NCBI GenBank assembly: GCA_021234155.1
Contig: JAJEKV010000016.1
Coordinates: 3,557,896-3,621,895, forward strand
Source: Isoetes taiwanensis
Lineage: Eukaryota > Streptophyta > Lycopodiopsida > Isoetales > Isoetaceae
DNA: 64,000 bases
Direction of reading: 5' to 3'
Part shown: piece after piece, positions 21,691 through 35,100 of the stretch
Layout of the letters: each line of letters opens with the position of its first letter
How positions within the stretch are numbered: the stretch's first letter is position 1
Notes under the pieces: model-generated
The model's database searches: none
What the model was told of the DNA's origin: nothing
The model's input: only the letters and a program-made list of their open reading frames with translations
Position numbers and translations under genes: made by a program

Positions 21691-24305
21691 ATACTCCATC
21701 GATAAGAACTAAAGAGGAGGAGACCTGTAAACCCCGCACTAGATATGGGCATTATGAGGCTTACAATATGTCTTTTGATTGATTAATGCCCCCAAAGAAC
21801 TTTATTGCATTGATGAATCCATGTCTTCCGGCCAATACTTGGATGATTTGCGGTTATTTTGACTGATCATTCTTTATCTAGTAAGACCTCTAGGAGGAGC
21901 ACGAAACATCTTAGGTTGGTCCCAAAAGCTAAGACGCCATGTTCTTGTTCTCTAAATGCAAGTTTGCCACCCTGTGGTTGACTATTTGGGCCATGTCATT
22001 TCTAAGCAGTAGGAATTGCTACAGATCCAAAGAAAGATAGAGGTTGGGAATGGCCTATCCCAAGAAATGTTTCCGGTCCTAAGTTTCTTGATTAGCGGAT
22101 ATTATCGAATTTGTAAAGGATTTTGCAAAATTGCAAAGACCTCTTACTGTAATCTTAATGGGCATGAGAAGGTGAAGGATTGATAGAACACTGAAAAGGT
22201 TCAAAACAAGTCAGCAAATTAAATATGCCTTTAACGCCGCGGCCCCTCATATTGCCCGGACCTCCGGGAAGGACAAACTAGTGGCAATTTGATGCCGCTA
22301 AAGACTGCTGCCACCGCGGAATCCTAAATGTAGAGGGGAGGGTTATTGGCTTATGATTCAAAGAAAATGAATGAGACGGAAAATACGGGCCCCACCCACA
22401 TGATCGAATTGTTAGCCGTTGTCCGTGTTCTCGCCAAGGCGCAGATGGTGGTCGCCATGGGAGGGAAAGTCCTCGTGATGTATACCGGCCGTGATATATA
22501 TCCGGGAGCCGCCACAAAGGTATCGTGAGCCCCGCTAACGCGGGACAGATACCTTCTTGGTAGAAAAAAAAATTCCAGCTTGATACTCTTAATTCATCAA
22601 AGTCTCCGCTATTTGTCCACCCAAAATTTTAATACTTCTTAATCTCCGGCGAGACGATGATGGAATTTCGAGGAATATGATTTTGACATTATGTATATGC
22701 CCCGCAAACATTAATGTGGTTAAGTGATGCTATCACGCCATCCCATAACCTCAACCCATTGTAATGCATCTCACACTCGCTCAGCTGAGTTTGGCAAGCG
22801 TGACAGAGCACCTGGCCGCAAATTTTATGGACTCCGAATTATGTGAAGTTTGAATAGTTTGGCTTAAGAAGCCGCACGATAAGGAGCCAGCCTTTAAAGA
22901 GCAAGAAAGAGGGCACCGAAACATATTGATAAAATATCGTTGTGTGCCTCGAGACTGTGAGTGCGTGGTGGCTAATCTCCACCATTACACAACACTCTAT
23001 AGCTGCATTACGCAGATTTATGAAGACCTACTTTTAAGATTCGTCCAAATATTTCGCCTTCGATGAAAAAAAGAACATTGCCAGCCTACATTTAAGCAAA
23101 GGTCAAGTGTGCCAAAAAACCAAAGTCGAAAGCAGCTAAGATTCCAGAGAGTTGCAACCCCCGGATGTGCCCAACGCCAAATGGGAAGTAATAACCATGG
23201 ATTTCATTGCGGGCCCTTCTACGCATCCCGCGATATGATGCCTTAATGGTAGTGGGCTCGGCAAATTGTCAAAATGGCCCATTTCTTCGCCATGCGTCGC
23301 AATAATTGATACCTTTGGATATCGGGCTTTGTTTTTCACAAGGAGATCTTCCGATTACACCTAATGCCACACGAAGTTATTATATCCGACGTGGATCCCA
23401 AATTTGTGTTTGATTCCCGAAGATTTCTTTTCAGCCACCATCCGCATTGCTTGTTATGAGTAATTGCATATCATCCTCAAACAACATGGTCGATATTAAA
23501 TAATCAATCGTGATTATAGAGGATATGCTAAGAGTTATGTGTGGAGGGCAATCACAATGGGGGTCCATTATATTTATCCGGGTCGAGTTTGCCTACAACA
23601 AGCATGAAATGTGAGTCTTCCGCATCGTCTCCTTTTATGATAAATTACTTGCTATCAATGTCAGACATCTTTATAATATGGCATAACCCTCGCTTCTAAA
23701 GTGGAGGTTTCAACAACCCTCCCTGAGATGCAAGCCCGGTCACAGTTCGTATTACTATTAGTCGAGCGTACGTCTAAGAGTGTAGCCGAGCAAGCAATGT
23801 AACCCCACGCTTTTGCGGGCGCAATCATTGGCTTAAGATTATGAAATGCCAAGCTAAGATCGCAATCAAGAAGTTGGCACCCGATGGCTGACCATTGAAA
23901 ATTATCAACGCAGTTGGAGAGCAGACACGCTTGGATCCGGCCACTCATTGAAGATCCACAAGGTCTTTCACGTAAGTCTTCTCAACAACACACTTCCATC
24001 CGTGAGGAGGTTTTGATGCCCCAACCCTCCTCGAAATGACGCGAGGAGCGTGGAGATAGTGCCCAAGCTCTTCTGATCGAAAGTATATAAACAAAACCGT
24101 AAGAACTCAAATGTTGCAATACTTGGTTAAGTGGAAGCACTTACCGCTTGAGGATGCTACTTTGGGTGATGAAGATAGACCTCGACAAGCATTATCCCGA
24201 CTTCCATGCGGAACGGCCGCACTCATCAACGATGCTATCAACCCCAGAACGGGCTGAAGCTTCAGCTTGATTGCCAAGATAGTGTTTCTAGAGGGTACAT
24301 GCATC
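21691..24305 (+). pseudogene. Pol remnant of copy 2: reverse transcriptase, RNase H, integrase, chromodomain
   Basis: Similarity to copies 1 and 3 identifies reverse transcriptase from about 21700 to 22200, RNase H to about 22560 (YDSKKMNETE near 22350), the integrase zinc region near 23050-23150, the integrase core to about 23650 and the chromodomain near 24070-24230. Every frame is broken repeatedly, mostly by one- or two-base changes in C/G-containing motifs. The stretch 22435-22530 is a piece of LTR end inserted in the RNase H. Gag and protease are absent. Confidence 0.75.
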
Positions 24306-24860
24306 AGAAATAATAATAGTTACCATGATGAGATCACCTTGTGTTCTCTAGGACGGTGTACTAATGCTGACTGATCACCTAATTTGTTTGAGAGCATATA
24401 GTAACGTACGCGGCCTATCTCGGCCATAAGGAACTGACCATTCCCTATACCACAATGAATTGCAAACCCATAGACATGATAGGTTCCTGTGCATAGAATT
24501 TTCTTCATTATATAAAATGTCCTCAACTGGCCAACCCAATTTTATATATATCGGGATATATCGACATAAAAGTGTGCCGCTGAGCGATGCGATCTCGCCC
24601 ATGTTAGAGGGTTGTCAAGGGTCCAACTCTTCAGCTTTTATTTGTCTACATGTTTTGTTTCTTCTTACTCCGCTTTTTTATATTGGACTTAGGTCCTTGA
24701 ACTTTGGATTGCGATAATCATGAAATGTACCTTATGCTTAAACTGTTAACTTTTAAGGTTTTAATATAATATTACTGAAAATAAGGATTACCTTCCTTTA
24801 AATGTCATCCTATAAGTCTATCTAACCCTAATGCCCAGACGATAATTCTAAGGAGAAGAA
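24306..24860 (+). other. Chromovirus copy 2 3' noncoding region
   Basis: Matches 983-1561 of copy 1. The polypurine tract reads AAGGAGAAGAA before the LTR at 24861. Confidence 0.7.
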
Positions 24861-27800
24861 TGTGACGCTCCGCGTATTTATACTAAGATATGTATAAATA
24901 CATCGACACGCCACCCGCTATTTATACCACCATAAGTGGCAACCTTAGGGGTTGATACATAAAAGGATTTAATTAGCTATGTTAATTAAAACCATTAAGG
25001 ATAATGGAACTATACTATGAAATTGAATAATTAAGAAGGATACCATAAATTGCAGGTTTAGGAAGGCCAATTTCAAGGCCAAACTCGACACATGGGACTA
25101 CTATTTGGATCCAATTTTAGGTGGATCACCACCGTGACGCCTGCATCAACTCAAAGGAGCTTCAAGGAGCAGCCATGAGCTTCTGCTAATCGCTAGCCAC
25201 CTCACCAAAATCACAAACAACCACTAGTCAAGTTATCGGCCAGCCTATCTACGACTCATGGAAGCACTTCAAGATAATCTGCCCAAACGAAACACGTTAT
25301 AGTAGTTTAGTTTAGAATTGCAGGATAGTAATGGAATGGACGGAATGGAATGGAGCAGAGACCAGGCCATAGCGCTTTAGTATGCTCCCCAGTGTAGCTC
25401 CTTTAGTTCCGCGTCGTTGCTACCGCGGGCCAAGACGCCCACCGGTCGATGCTGGCGACCGGCTTAGCACGCATAAGGGATATGGTGAAGTGGGGTGGGT
25501 CTTGTAACGTAACATAAAAGGCCCGAGATCTCGGCAATGGGCTAGGCCCCAGCCGGCCACGTGGAGGGCCGTATGGTCCTATTAATTCTCGCGTAGAGAT
25601 GTGATCCGGTATGGAGCATCTCTGGTGACTTTGAGTAGATTTAGGTGAGTAAGTTGGGTAATGGCGCGGGGTCGAGATGTGCGGCACGATTCTCTAGTCA
25701 CCCATGGAATCCATCGCGACTCGAAGGACACTTCCACCGCCTTCCACGGATCAAAGCCATGAACCCCAGAGTAGCCCCATGCGATACCATGAGTCTGGCA
25801 GATCCCAAGGCTGCAGCGGAAGCCAGGAAGTGAACGACCCATCCGGCAAAGGCACGTGAGGGCACGAGTGACGGCAACCCTACCGATGTTCTATGCCACC
25901 AACACCATGTCAAGACTGGCCTGCTGATCTCTGAGGCCCACCACAGCCGTAACGCCTTGGCTCAGAGTTCTGAGTCAGTAACCCGATGGCTCGGGTGTTT
26001 TCTGCTTAGATGCATATTCTTCACAAGTTGGCATTTGGACTCGATGCCACCATTAGAGAAAATATGGGGTCTCCAAAGGGCTCCTTATGAAAATAGAGAA
26101 AATCCACATCACCTTTTGTTTTGGCCAATCGGGGAGATGAGTGCTTTGTTCTTAATACATACATACTGCCATAATATATTAGCTTGGTAGCCACATGTCT
26201 TATTTTGATAGGCTCTTTCCCTAGGAGTCTCCTGAATCTATCACATTTTCCTATAACTCAAACATTTCCCTCTAACAGATATGAAGCTCACGTGCAATTA
26301 ATTTTTGCTGGAAGTTTTATTTGTGTTTTTGGCGGGGTTGAGTTTGTGTGGGAAACTACATGGTTTTGAAATTGTAGGCTATTATGGGAAACTCATCCCT
26401 GTAAAGCACAGAAGAACTGGTTCTAATCTCGGCCAATCCGCTTCTCCATTCCCATTTCCTCCATTCTGCTTATCTCTCTTTATATCTCTTTGCTTTTGTG
26501 GGGCGTTGTGTTCTTGTGCTTGACTGTTGCCCTGGTAACTTTTGCATTGAAGATTGTCTTTAACGAATCTTTATTAACAAATTTCTCATTGCTTTGTAGC
26601 AATGTCGAGACATGGCACCCATTTTCCTGTCAAGATTCTAATTTGCAATGATGAGACGTGGTTTCTTAGAAAAATTCATCTCTGCCTTTATCTAGATCGG
26701 AGGTATGACAGTCAAGGATTCATCTGCAAGTATGCTTTATACATGCTCATGGCAGCCAGAATTAGAGGAAGAGCTGCATTTCAAAGCATTTGGAATAGGT
26801 GTATAATAAGAATGAGTATTCCTAAAAAGATCGAATGACAATCTCGTTACTTCAGGTTCAATTCCTGAGTTCTTGCTACAGTACAGAGTCCAGTTGTTTA
26901 GTCTTGATGGTACTTTTTATTTATGGCTGTTGTTTTGTTTTTGCATGGGACACTTGCTGGCAAAGAACATCTGGCACTAAAGGTTCTTTGAGAGAAATAT
27001 AAACAAATTCTGGATCAAGGGTCAAGAATGGCCAATATAAGAGTATCCATACATAAATAGAAATTCATCTTCGTTAAACTCTGTCACAGATTTCAGATCT
27101 GAATGGAATGAAGTTGCTCTGGCAAAAGTCTTTAATGGTATAACGCTTACTTATGGTAGTAACTGTGGTAGTGTACCTCTTGATTCATCTCATCACTAAA
27201 ATGTAGACCATTGCAGACCTATTTGCTGGACCCATTTGCAGACTATGCAGACCTATTTGCTGCATTCCAAGACATAAGCTAGAAAACGTTTGAGCATCCA
27301 TAACATCCTTTGCCATGTACCTGTGGTAATTATTCTAAATGTTGAAATTACAGTTGTCAGCCCACATGGAGCCTCATACGTTATTCAGAATGAACTTGAT
27401 GGTTTATATGGAGTTCTTTCATCACACAAAGTATGTGCTATCATCTGTATGCATCATCTTCATGGTCTAGGAGTATTGCTAAGAGAATTGTGTGTGCAGG
27501 CAACAGTAAGAATGATTGCCTCCAAGAATAAAAATCTTCTTGTAAATAGTCTTGATGTTCGTCCAATAAGCAGAGTATATTGATATCTTGTATGTGGAAA
27601 CAAAGTGCTTATTTACAGTGACTGTCCCATAGCAGCTCATGCTTTGTTATGATAAATTTCAAGATGGCAGATGAAGCAATATCTGAAAGTAGCATTTGTA
27701 GATACCCTGTTTACGTAACTCATTGACTAATGCTGGATCTGAAGGTTTTGTGCTGCAGTAAGCTTCGTCTGGAAAGAAGGTATCTAATTTAGGATGATAT

Positions 27801-29196
27801 GAAGGCTCATTGCTTTTTGTTTCATCATAACATTACTACTGCATACCTTGGCATACTATTTTCCTCAAGAGCTTTAAAATTTCCAGAGCTTGTTTTCTTT
27901 ACGAGTTGGGCTTGAAGGTGAGCTGAGGCATGAGTTACAGCGTGGCCATGATGCCTGTAGTCTGGAACATGGCAATACAAGAAAATACACATGCATATGA
28001 ATATCTGGGTACTCATGTCTGTTTTGACAATATTGATAGCCCATTTGTTTTGATATAAAGGTGGAGATAAGCTGTTTATGCTTTTGACTGCAAGTTTGGG
28101 ACTTGCATTCTTTTGGACAAGCAATACACATTATGTGATTAAGGTTCTAACTGTTGTACAGTATGCACTCACAACCATTTCCCAAGAGACAGATTAAATA
28201 GAGCTATTTAGGGATGACTTTTACAATGAGAGGAGAAACAAAGGGAACAAATTTGTTCATATTTGCTTATAAATTTGACTATATCGCAGTAAAATTCCAT
28301 TCGGAAGCTTCATAGTTATATCTGTTCCTATGTATATATAAAAAGAACTCAGGAACTTAGGAACTCTCTGATAGCATCTATTCTCTGCAATAAGCCTCTA
28401 CGATACCAAGGATAGAGTTAAAATTAAGGCCATCTGATAATGTAATGACACTGTAAGGAGCAGTCTGCATCAGAGCAACAAGACCGAAAATCGAAATCAC
28501 ACTCAAACAGCACTTTAAATAGTTACGAGGAAATTTTTCGTGAGGCGTTTCCTGCAGAGAAAGCTATGACGATTTCGTTGAGGCATTGCGGAACTGGTGT
28601 CCATGTGTGCTCTGAGAAAAGAGTAAAATTTTACAAACATCTGAAATTAAAAGCCTTCAAAAGGTATGGTCAAATACAAATATATTGATATTCATAATAA
28701 TAGAGATAAATACTGGAGAGTAAAATTTACATTTATTTCAGACTATGACCCATATCAATCATTAAAATAATCCTCATACTCCAAATGTCCACATGGCGGC
28801 AAAAGGACATAAAGGGGGTGGCAAGATATCACAGATTTGCTATATACGCCAAAATTAGACCTAAAGCCTCATATTATATTTACTAAAAATACAATAATAA
28901 CAATTTATTATTTCAGGGCCCTTTGACCCCATATTTTCTCTCTAATGCCCCGGTGGTTACTTCATTTATGATATACGCCACAGGTTAACCTCAGATTCAT
29001 GTTTCCAAGGACGCCTGGAGTTTCATCTGTTGGGCGCAATTTTAATGACACCTTCAGGTCCTTCACTTTCGAAAGCATCTCCACGCAGATGGCCCGGTCG
29101 ACGGAGGGTCTCACAAGGCTTAGATGGCTGGGTTATGGAGGGAAAGTCCCCGTATGCAGTATGGCCTAGGGTCGAGACATTCGTGAGCATCATGCA
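24861..29196 (+). mobile_element. 3' LTR of chromovirus copy 2 with nested TIR element
   Basis: Starts TGTGACG and contains the TIR element at 26051-28947. It is homologous to 1562-6100 and 50950-55477 with numerous indels. The minus-strand frames near 25400-25900 are artefacts of the shifted sequence. Confidence 0.85.
26051..28947. mobile_element. TIR DNA element, copy 2
   Basis: The left end CATTAGAGAAAATATGG is intact. The right end reads CATATTTTCTCTCTAATG with small changes. The interior follows the copy at 2931-5859 throughout, with many short indels. Confidence 0.8.
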
Positions 29197-32100
29197 GATA
29201 TTGGCTTACTTCGAGGCACATTTATTGGACAAGTTTATGTGGCATACCCTTTTTAAAAGTAAAATCTTAGCTTTATTTGTTCTAGACATATATGATCACC
29301 CAGAGAGTTGAGGAAGGTTCTCGCTGAAAATTGTGGCTCTACTATCATTTGTCGCAAGTAGGTTTATCCAAAGGAGGGTACCCATAGACTAAGCTAGCCT
29401 GCAGAATATTATCAAATTCAGTTAAACCTCCTTTAATCATACATTTTCATAGGAGTAGTTTTTCCCATTTTTGCTGATGATACAGTAAATATAATTGCTC
29501 TTTTTCTGCATCGTTGTACTATTAATAGGAATAGCGTAATCACGGTTTAAAATTGTACTTGCTCTACTTCAAGGAACATATCTCAAGGAGGTCTTTCTCA
29601 TAGAGCCGGGCTTTGTTTGAAAACATTTATCGTGCCCCATGGCATTTCCTGGGTATGGAATGTTATTGATGTGGATCGTAATATATACCATGTTTGGTTG
29701 TTATACTCCAAATGGCCAAATTTTCATTAGTTCCTCAAGAAAAACATTGTAATCGGAATATTATTCACGCCATGGTTGGTTCGGTGACGGTTGAATTATT
29801 CCTTTAAAAAGTGAGGTAACTGGATGTCAAGTCTGACAAATTTGTTATTTTTCGCAAGAACGTCAAATCAGGGTCTAGTAAACACCTACATTCGGTCACA
29901 GATCTTTGCATAGGTAATATTATATCACATGTAGTCGGCATTGGAAATAGTTGGAAATTGGCGATGCAAAGATGTGTACTCTATTTTAAAGAATACTAAT
30001 AAAAGTTAATTGTATTGCAATCGCGTAACCACAAGATTTATGGGCTGCCATGAATTTTTTCATTCCTATTGCTCATTGTTATCTCCTTATGCCCTTGCAT
30101 GTTCGCATTGTTCTGCATATGTAATCGCTTTTATACCATAATGTCTTGCTCAATAGCAAGGCGCCTTTCCAAGAGACTGATGTAATGTCTCAGACATTTT
30201 ACTACTTTGATGTCTACCATCTAAAAATTCAGTAAATACATATTATAATAACATGATGAAATGGTGAAGCGGATCCTTTCTAGATACCCATTTTTATTCT
30301 CATGTTCTACTTTCAAATTGGCATCTATATTTATTCTCTCTTCTCAACTGTGATATGAGTTGAAGATCCTCAATATGATATTCTAAGTGCTTCAATGAGT
30401 AGCTCATGCTCTATAGCTTTGTTATTTTCACCATGACATGGCTACTTAGATGTGTTGGAGCCATTGGGATTTGCATCATGAGAAGTTCGTAAAATAAGAT
30501 ATTGACATTATTTTTCTTTCCTTGAGGCAATTTTCCAGATTCTGATCATATGATAAATAGAGCATTTTCTACTCTGTAAAGTTGCACAGACATGGAACTT
30601 AAATGTCGTATTCTCCTCATAGTGCCTTCATTTATAGTAGATTTGAGCAAATGTGCACAATATAAAGCCGACATATACACAATTCTAATTCTTGCAAAAA
30701 GTACCACTAGACTAAACACATAATGGAACATTTTTTGATATGATAATTTTCATCAATAAACATGCTGGTGGTTAATGTTCTTCCTTTGTGCAACATCACC
30801 ACATATAATTCTCAGTTCATCCCATATTATTTCTTTGCACATCTTACCCCTCAAAAGCCTCTCGCTAACCCTAACACGAAACATTGTTGCCAAAGCTATA
30901 ACTTCACTACTTCTCAATAGCTAGATAATGTTATTATTTTGTTTTGGCAATAATCTGAAGCTTTTAACATTATTCAAAACATAGAATAGAATAATGACTA
31001 CATTCAATATTCACTTTGCCGCCAGATCCAAGGAAACTAAATTGGATCCAAGGAATCATCAACCCTTATTCACCTCTGTGCACCATTAGTATAACAAGTC
31101 AAAACAATCATGCATCGTGGGTTCTTAAACATACCCAATAGAATGTATTTTGATAAAGCCCGTGAATGACACACATTTATTCGACAACGGTAATTACAAC
31201 CCCTTCTATTCTCAAACGATTCATGAAATATGGGTATTTATCTGGAGTATCGTTAGGAAATTTATGACTAATGCTATCTTAGACCACCATTTTCTAGGCT
31301 AAATATTACTGACTTACAATATGGGTATATTCAAGCTTATCAAGTAGCCTCCACAAAATACTCATACAGCCCTACCCCAACTCTCAACATCCCAAAACCC
31401 CATTTGAATATCAATCCATATCAAACATTCAAATCAACATCGCTGTGCTACCATAAATTTCAACACGATTAGACTCCACCACCCAGAAAGTCCCAAAATC
31501 GGATTAATACTAATAGGCTCTTGTTGTTCTATTAAAGAATGTCGCACCATAATTCAGTATAGCTAAAAAATACCTGTTGCAAGTGGTATATGCTGATTCT
31601 AAAAGAAGGACAAGATCATATATATTTTAAGGAATGCCTTTGATGGGGATCAAACTCAAGGCTCTTTTTCCACAATAGGCATAAAATATGATCATTTAAT
31701 GCAATAAGATAGCATATGACTCCATGTTACCTAATTGTCTCGTGATAAAAATCTTTTCCCACTAATTTCTATGCATACGTCCTTAATGTCACATATGATA
31801 CCTCTATATTTTGCTTTTCCACTCGCCTCTACATCAAAGATGAAGAAAAACAAGAACATGAAGATAAAAATGAAGAACAAAGAAGAACGAAGATCTCGCA
31901 TGGAGAAGTCAACTAACTGAAATGTGAATCCATGAAATGGGAAGAATGGCCTTCTGATTGAAGAACGCCGGGTCAGAAGAAGTCAATTTCCGTGATTTTA
32001 ACTCCAGACCCGAAATTTCCCATCGCACTGTTCAAAATAACATGCCTTAAGAAACGAACCTTCCAAAATGACATGCTCTCTCAGAATGTGGTCCTCTTTA

Positions 32101-35100
32101 AGAAAAGGGCAAAGGCTTTCTGCTTCAAAGATCCGGAGAATAGGGGATTCGGCCTGGATAAGAAAATTGTTTCAAAGATTCGCCAAATAGGAAGGGCCTA
32201 TTCGCTAAAAAATCGCATGCTAAGGTTCATATTTCGCCTCACTGCCACTCAAGTAGAATCACCTACCAATTCCATCTTCAAATGCAATCACTTTTCAGAT
32301 TTCTCAACCATGTACTCTTCGATTCCAGGAGTTCCTGTGATTCCGTAGAGTTCTTCCAAGGAGAACTAGTTGATACACCAACCATCCTTCCACTAATTTT
32401 TTTTTTGTTTTGTTTTTATGTACATCCTGTTTTCTAAAAGAATGTCTTTGATTGATAGGTCTTCATGACTTATTTTGTGTGTGGGGTTCCCTTGAAGAAA
32501 GAATAAGAATAAGAATAAGAATAAGAACAAGAATAAGAATAAGAATAAGAATAGATTTAGCGCCCACAGATCAATCGCCTATGGGACCTAAACAAAAAGA
32601 GAGCGAAGAAGTCGTGACATCGACAGATTAAGAAACTCACCCAAGGGCTTTCGAAAACTTTAGCAAGAATAAGCATGTCGGCACATAAATTGTATAGATA
32701 CTAATATCATTGGGAGGGACAAGAACCTAGGTCCGTATCTATAACCTCCGAGGTATGGACTCTAACAAACCCACTGACAGCCGCAGAAGTCAATAATCAA
32801 CATGTAACGCCAGCCGCTGTGCACTAGTAATTGAACATATCACTCTGATATGGGCAAATGCCGGGCGATCCGAGGGCATGACATTCATCGTCAATGGCGC
32901 CCGGTGGCGCAACACTGGGTAGTTTCTTTGCTCGCTTCCCGAAACAACGCCTCGCTTCAACGCGGAGGCTATGTGCACTGCGGCGAATGGAAGCTAAAGT
33001 GTGCTGCCGGGCAGCCGGTGTACAAGTATCGTCAGGGCCCTTTGTGAGCCTAGGATTGACTTGTCACGATAGTGTGCCGCTTTAACGGCGCCGAGCTCTC
33101 CCCTACATCCGTGAGAGTTTTGGCGGGCGAAAGTAGCATCTAGGGTATAGCCATGCCTTTACATCTTTCTCTTTGTCTGACGACGCGATGCTTGCTACTC
33201 GCACACCCTTGCAGAGAACCACCGAGCGCTTGCTTGCCTTTCTAGCAGGATTTCGCATTGGGGACCCATCGCCGTACAAAGCAAGGTGGGGGCAAGCTGT
33301 ATTAGCCATAGCTTACCACCTTTCCTGAAGTAAACGACATGGCTGCTCCAATCCCTGGTGCACCTAATATAAAGTCTATATGGCATGTGCATAAGGTTAT
33401 AAGAAACTATCCCTTATAATTTTAAAATTTTAAGAAAATATGCCCTATATATTTCACATACCCCTACCATATTTTCCTTTTAATATATATATGGAATTAA
33501 GCAAGAAAAATATCCTCCCATATATGGGTACGGCTTGCCCCCTCCCGCGACACTCACATGTTTTCTACGTTTTACCGAAAGTGCACACCTCGGGTTCCAA
33601 TGCAGCCCGCTAAAGGGGTAGAAAAAGCCCCGGCCTCCCCCTCGGAGTAGGATCTAGTATGGAACCCAGGACTTCCACCTCAGGTCCCTGCAAGGCCAAG
33701 AAGGTCTTCAGACTCCGCCGAGGTCATTCCGTGTGTTGAGGGGATATCACCTACCCCACATCAATACAAAAGGGGACGAACTGACTCAAGGCCCTAAACA
33801 AGTGTGATCAGGTCCTGTGTATAACTTCCCCGCGCTTCAGGGCTATTCTTCTCTATGATGGCATAGAAGCTCTGCATGCACGCTGGTGCTCAATCTCCCA
33901 TTTCTTCTTGCACATTCAAGGACATCTATGTGGTTTGTGCCAATACACGCTTTTCTCTTGGTTCCATTCCTTCAATTTTTGTGTGAGATCTCGTGTTAAT
34001 TAGATTCCTTGTTCAAGTCAATGGACTTGGCCCTCGGACAAGTTTCACACCTTGGATATTCTTTATGATCAAACCCATAATAAGTGGGGATATTCCATTT
34101 AAAAAGGAGATAGAGTTGGTTTTAATTGTGAAATGGACTTACTCATTTAGATAATCTCTCTCAACTCCTTTTCCTCATGTTCTGCCGTATGTCTGATCCT
34201 CGCTAATATTACGAGTGTTTCTTTCTGTCTGAGGTCCATATGTGCACCAATATTTGTATTTGTGTGCATGTTGATGTAACAACCAAACATACTACCTTAT
34301 TGGATCTTTGGACTAACATCTTGTAAACCAAAACATGGAACTAATAACATCTATACCTCCAGCATCATCAACAGGGTTCCTTGTAGAGTCTTTCAATACT
34401 CTCTCAAGCTTGAAGTTCTCGTAGAAATGTTGGTATTGACAAGCGCAATTCTGGCTTCCCAAGAACGTTAAATCTCTAGATCCGATTATAGATGAAGAAA
34501 ATAAACGAGCATCCGGCCCATCCTCAAAAGTAGGGTACCAAATAGTTTCAGTAAAATGGGATTGCAATGACTGAATAAGCCATTTTGGTGGAGGATCCTT
34601 GGCCTATTTCTACCAAGAGTTTTAAAGATTTACTCAAACGTAAATCAATCAATCAGCCCATAATCACAAACATGTCTCCAATCATTATTCTCTTTCTCTT
34701 CAAATTCATGCCACGATTTCGCCAGGCCCGTCTCTCCTCATATATGTGGTTTACAAAACAACATTCTGAGGACGTGATCCCGAGGATGATCCTTCACCAT
34801 GATGGTAATGGTCACAATATCGTCAAATTTAAACCGACTTGGCTGATCCACACCCAATCTCCATGTTCAATGGTTTCATACAAGATCATGGAATCACGAT
34901 GAATATCACGTGGATGATCCTTAGAGGGGAGGTGTTTGGTGTATATCACCGGCTGGCGATCACGGACCGATCCACGCTAGGAATGGGGTGATCTTGAGGT
35001 CGGACTACACTGAGTGGAGGATCCACACGCTGGGGATCCAAGGCCGTGGGTTATCCTTGAGTCACCACATCGATCGATAACCTTCACCCGGGGATCAGCT

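Larger units (their letters stand above)
19414..29196 (+). mobile_element. Chromovirus copy 2 (Ty3/Gypsy), internally deleted and error-rich
   Basis: Bounded by TGTGACG at 19414 and a degraded CATCATGCA end at 29196. It is flanked by GATAC on the left (19409-19413) and GATAT on the right. It comprises a 5' LTR, a 3.8 kb internal region and a 3' LTR of 4.3 kb with the nested TIR element. Gag and protease are missing compared with copy 3. Its many small indels follow a base-calling-like pattern. Confidence 0.88.
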
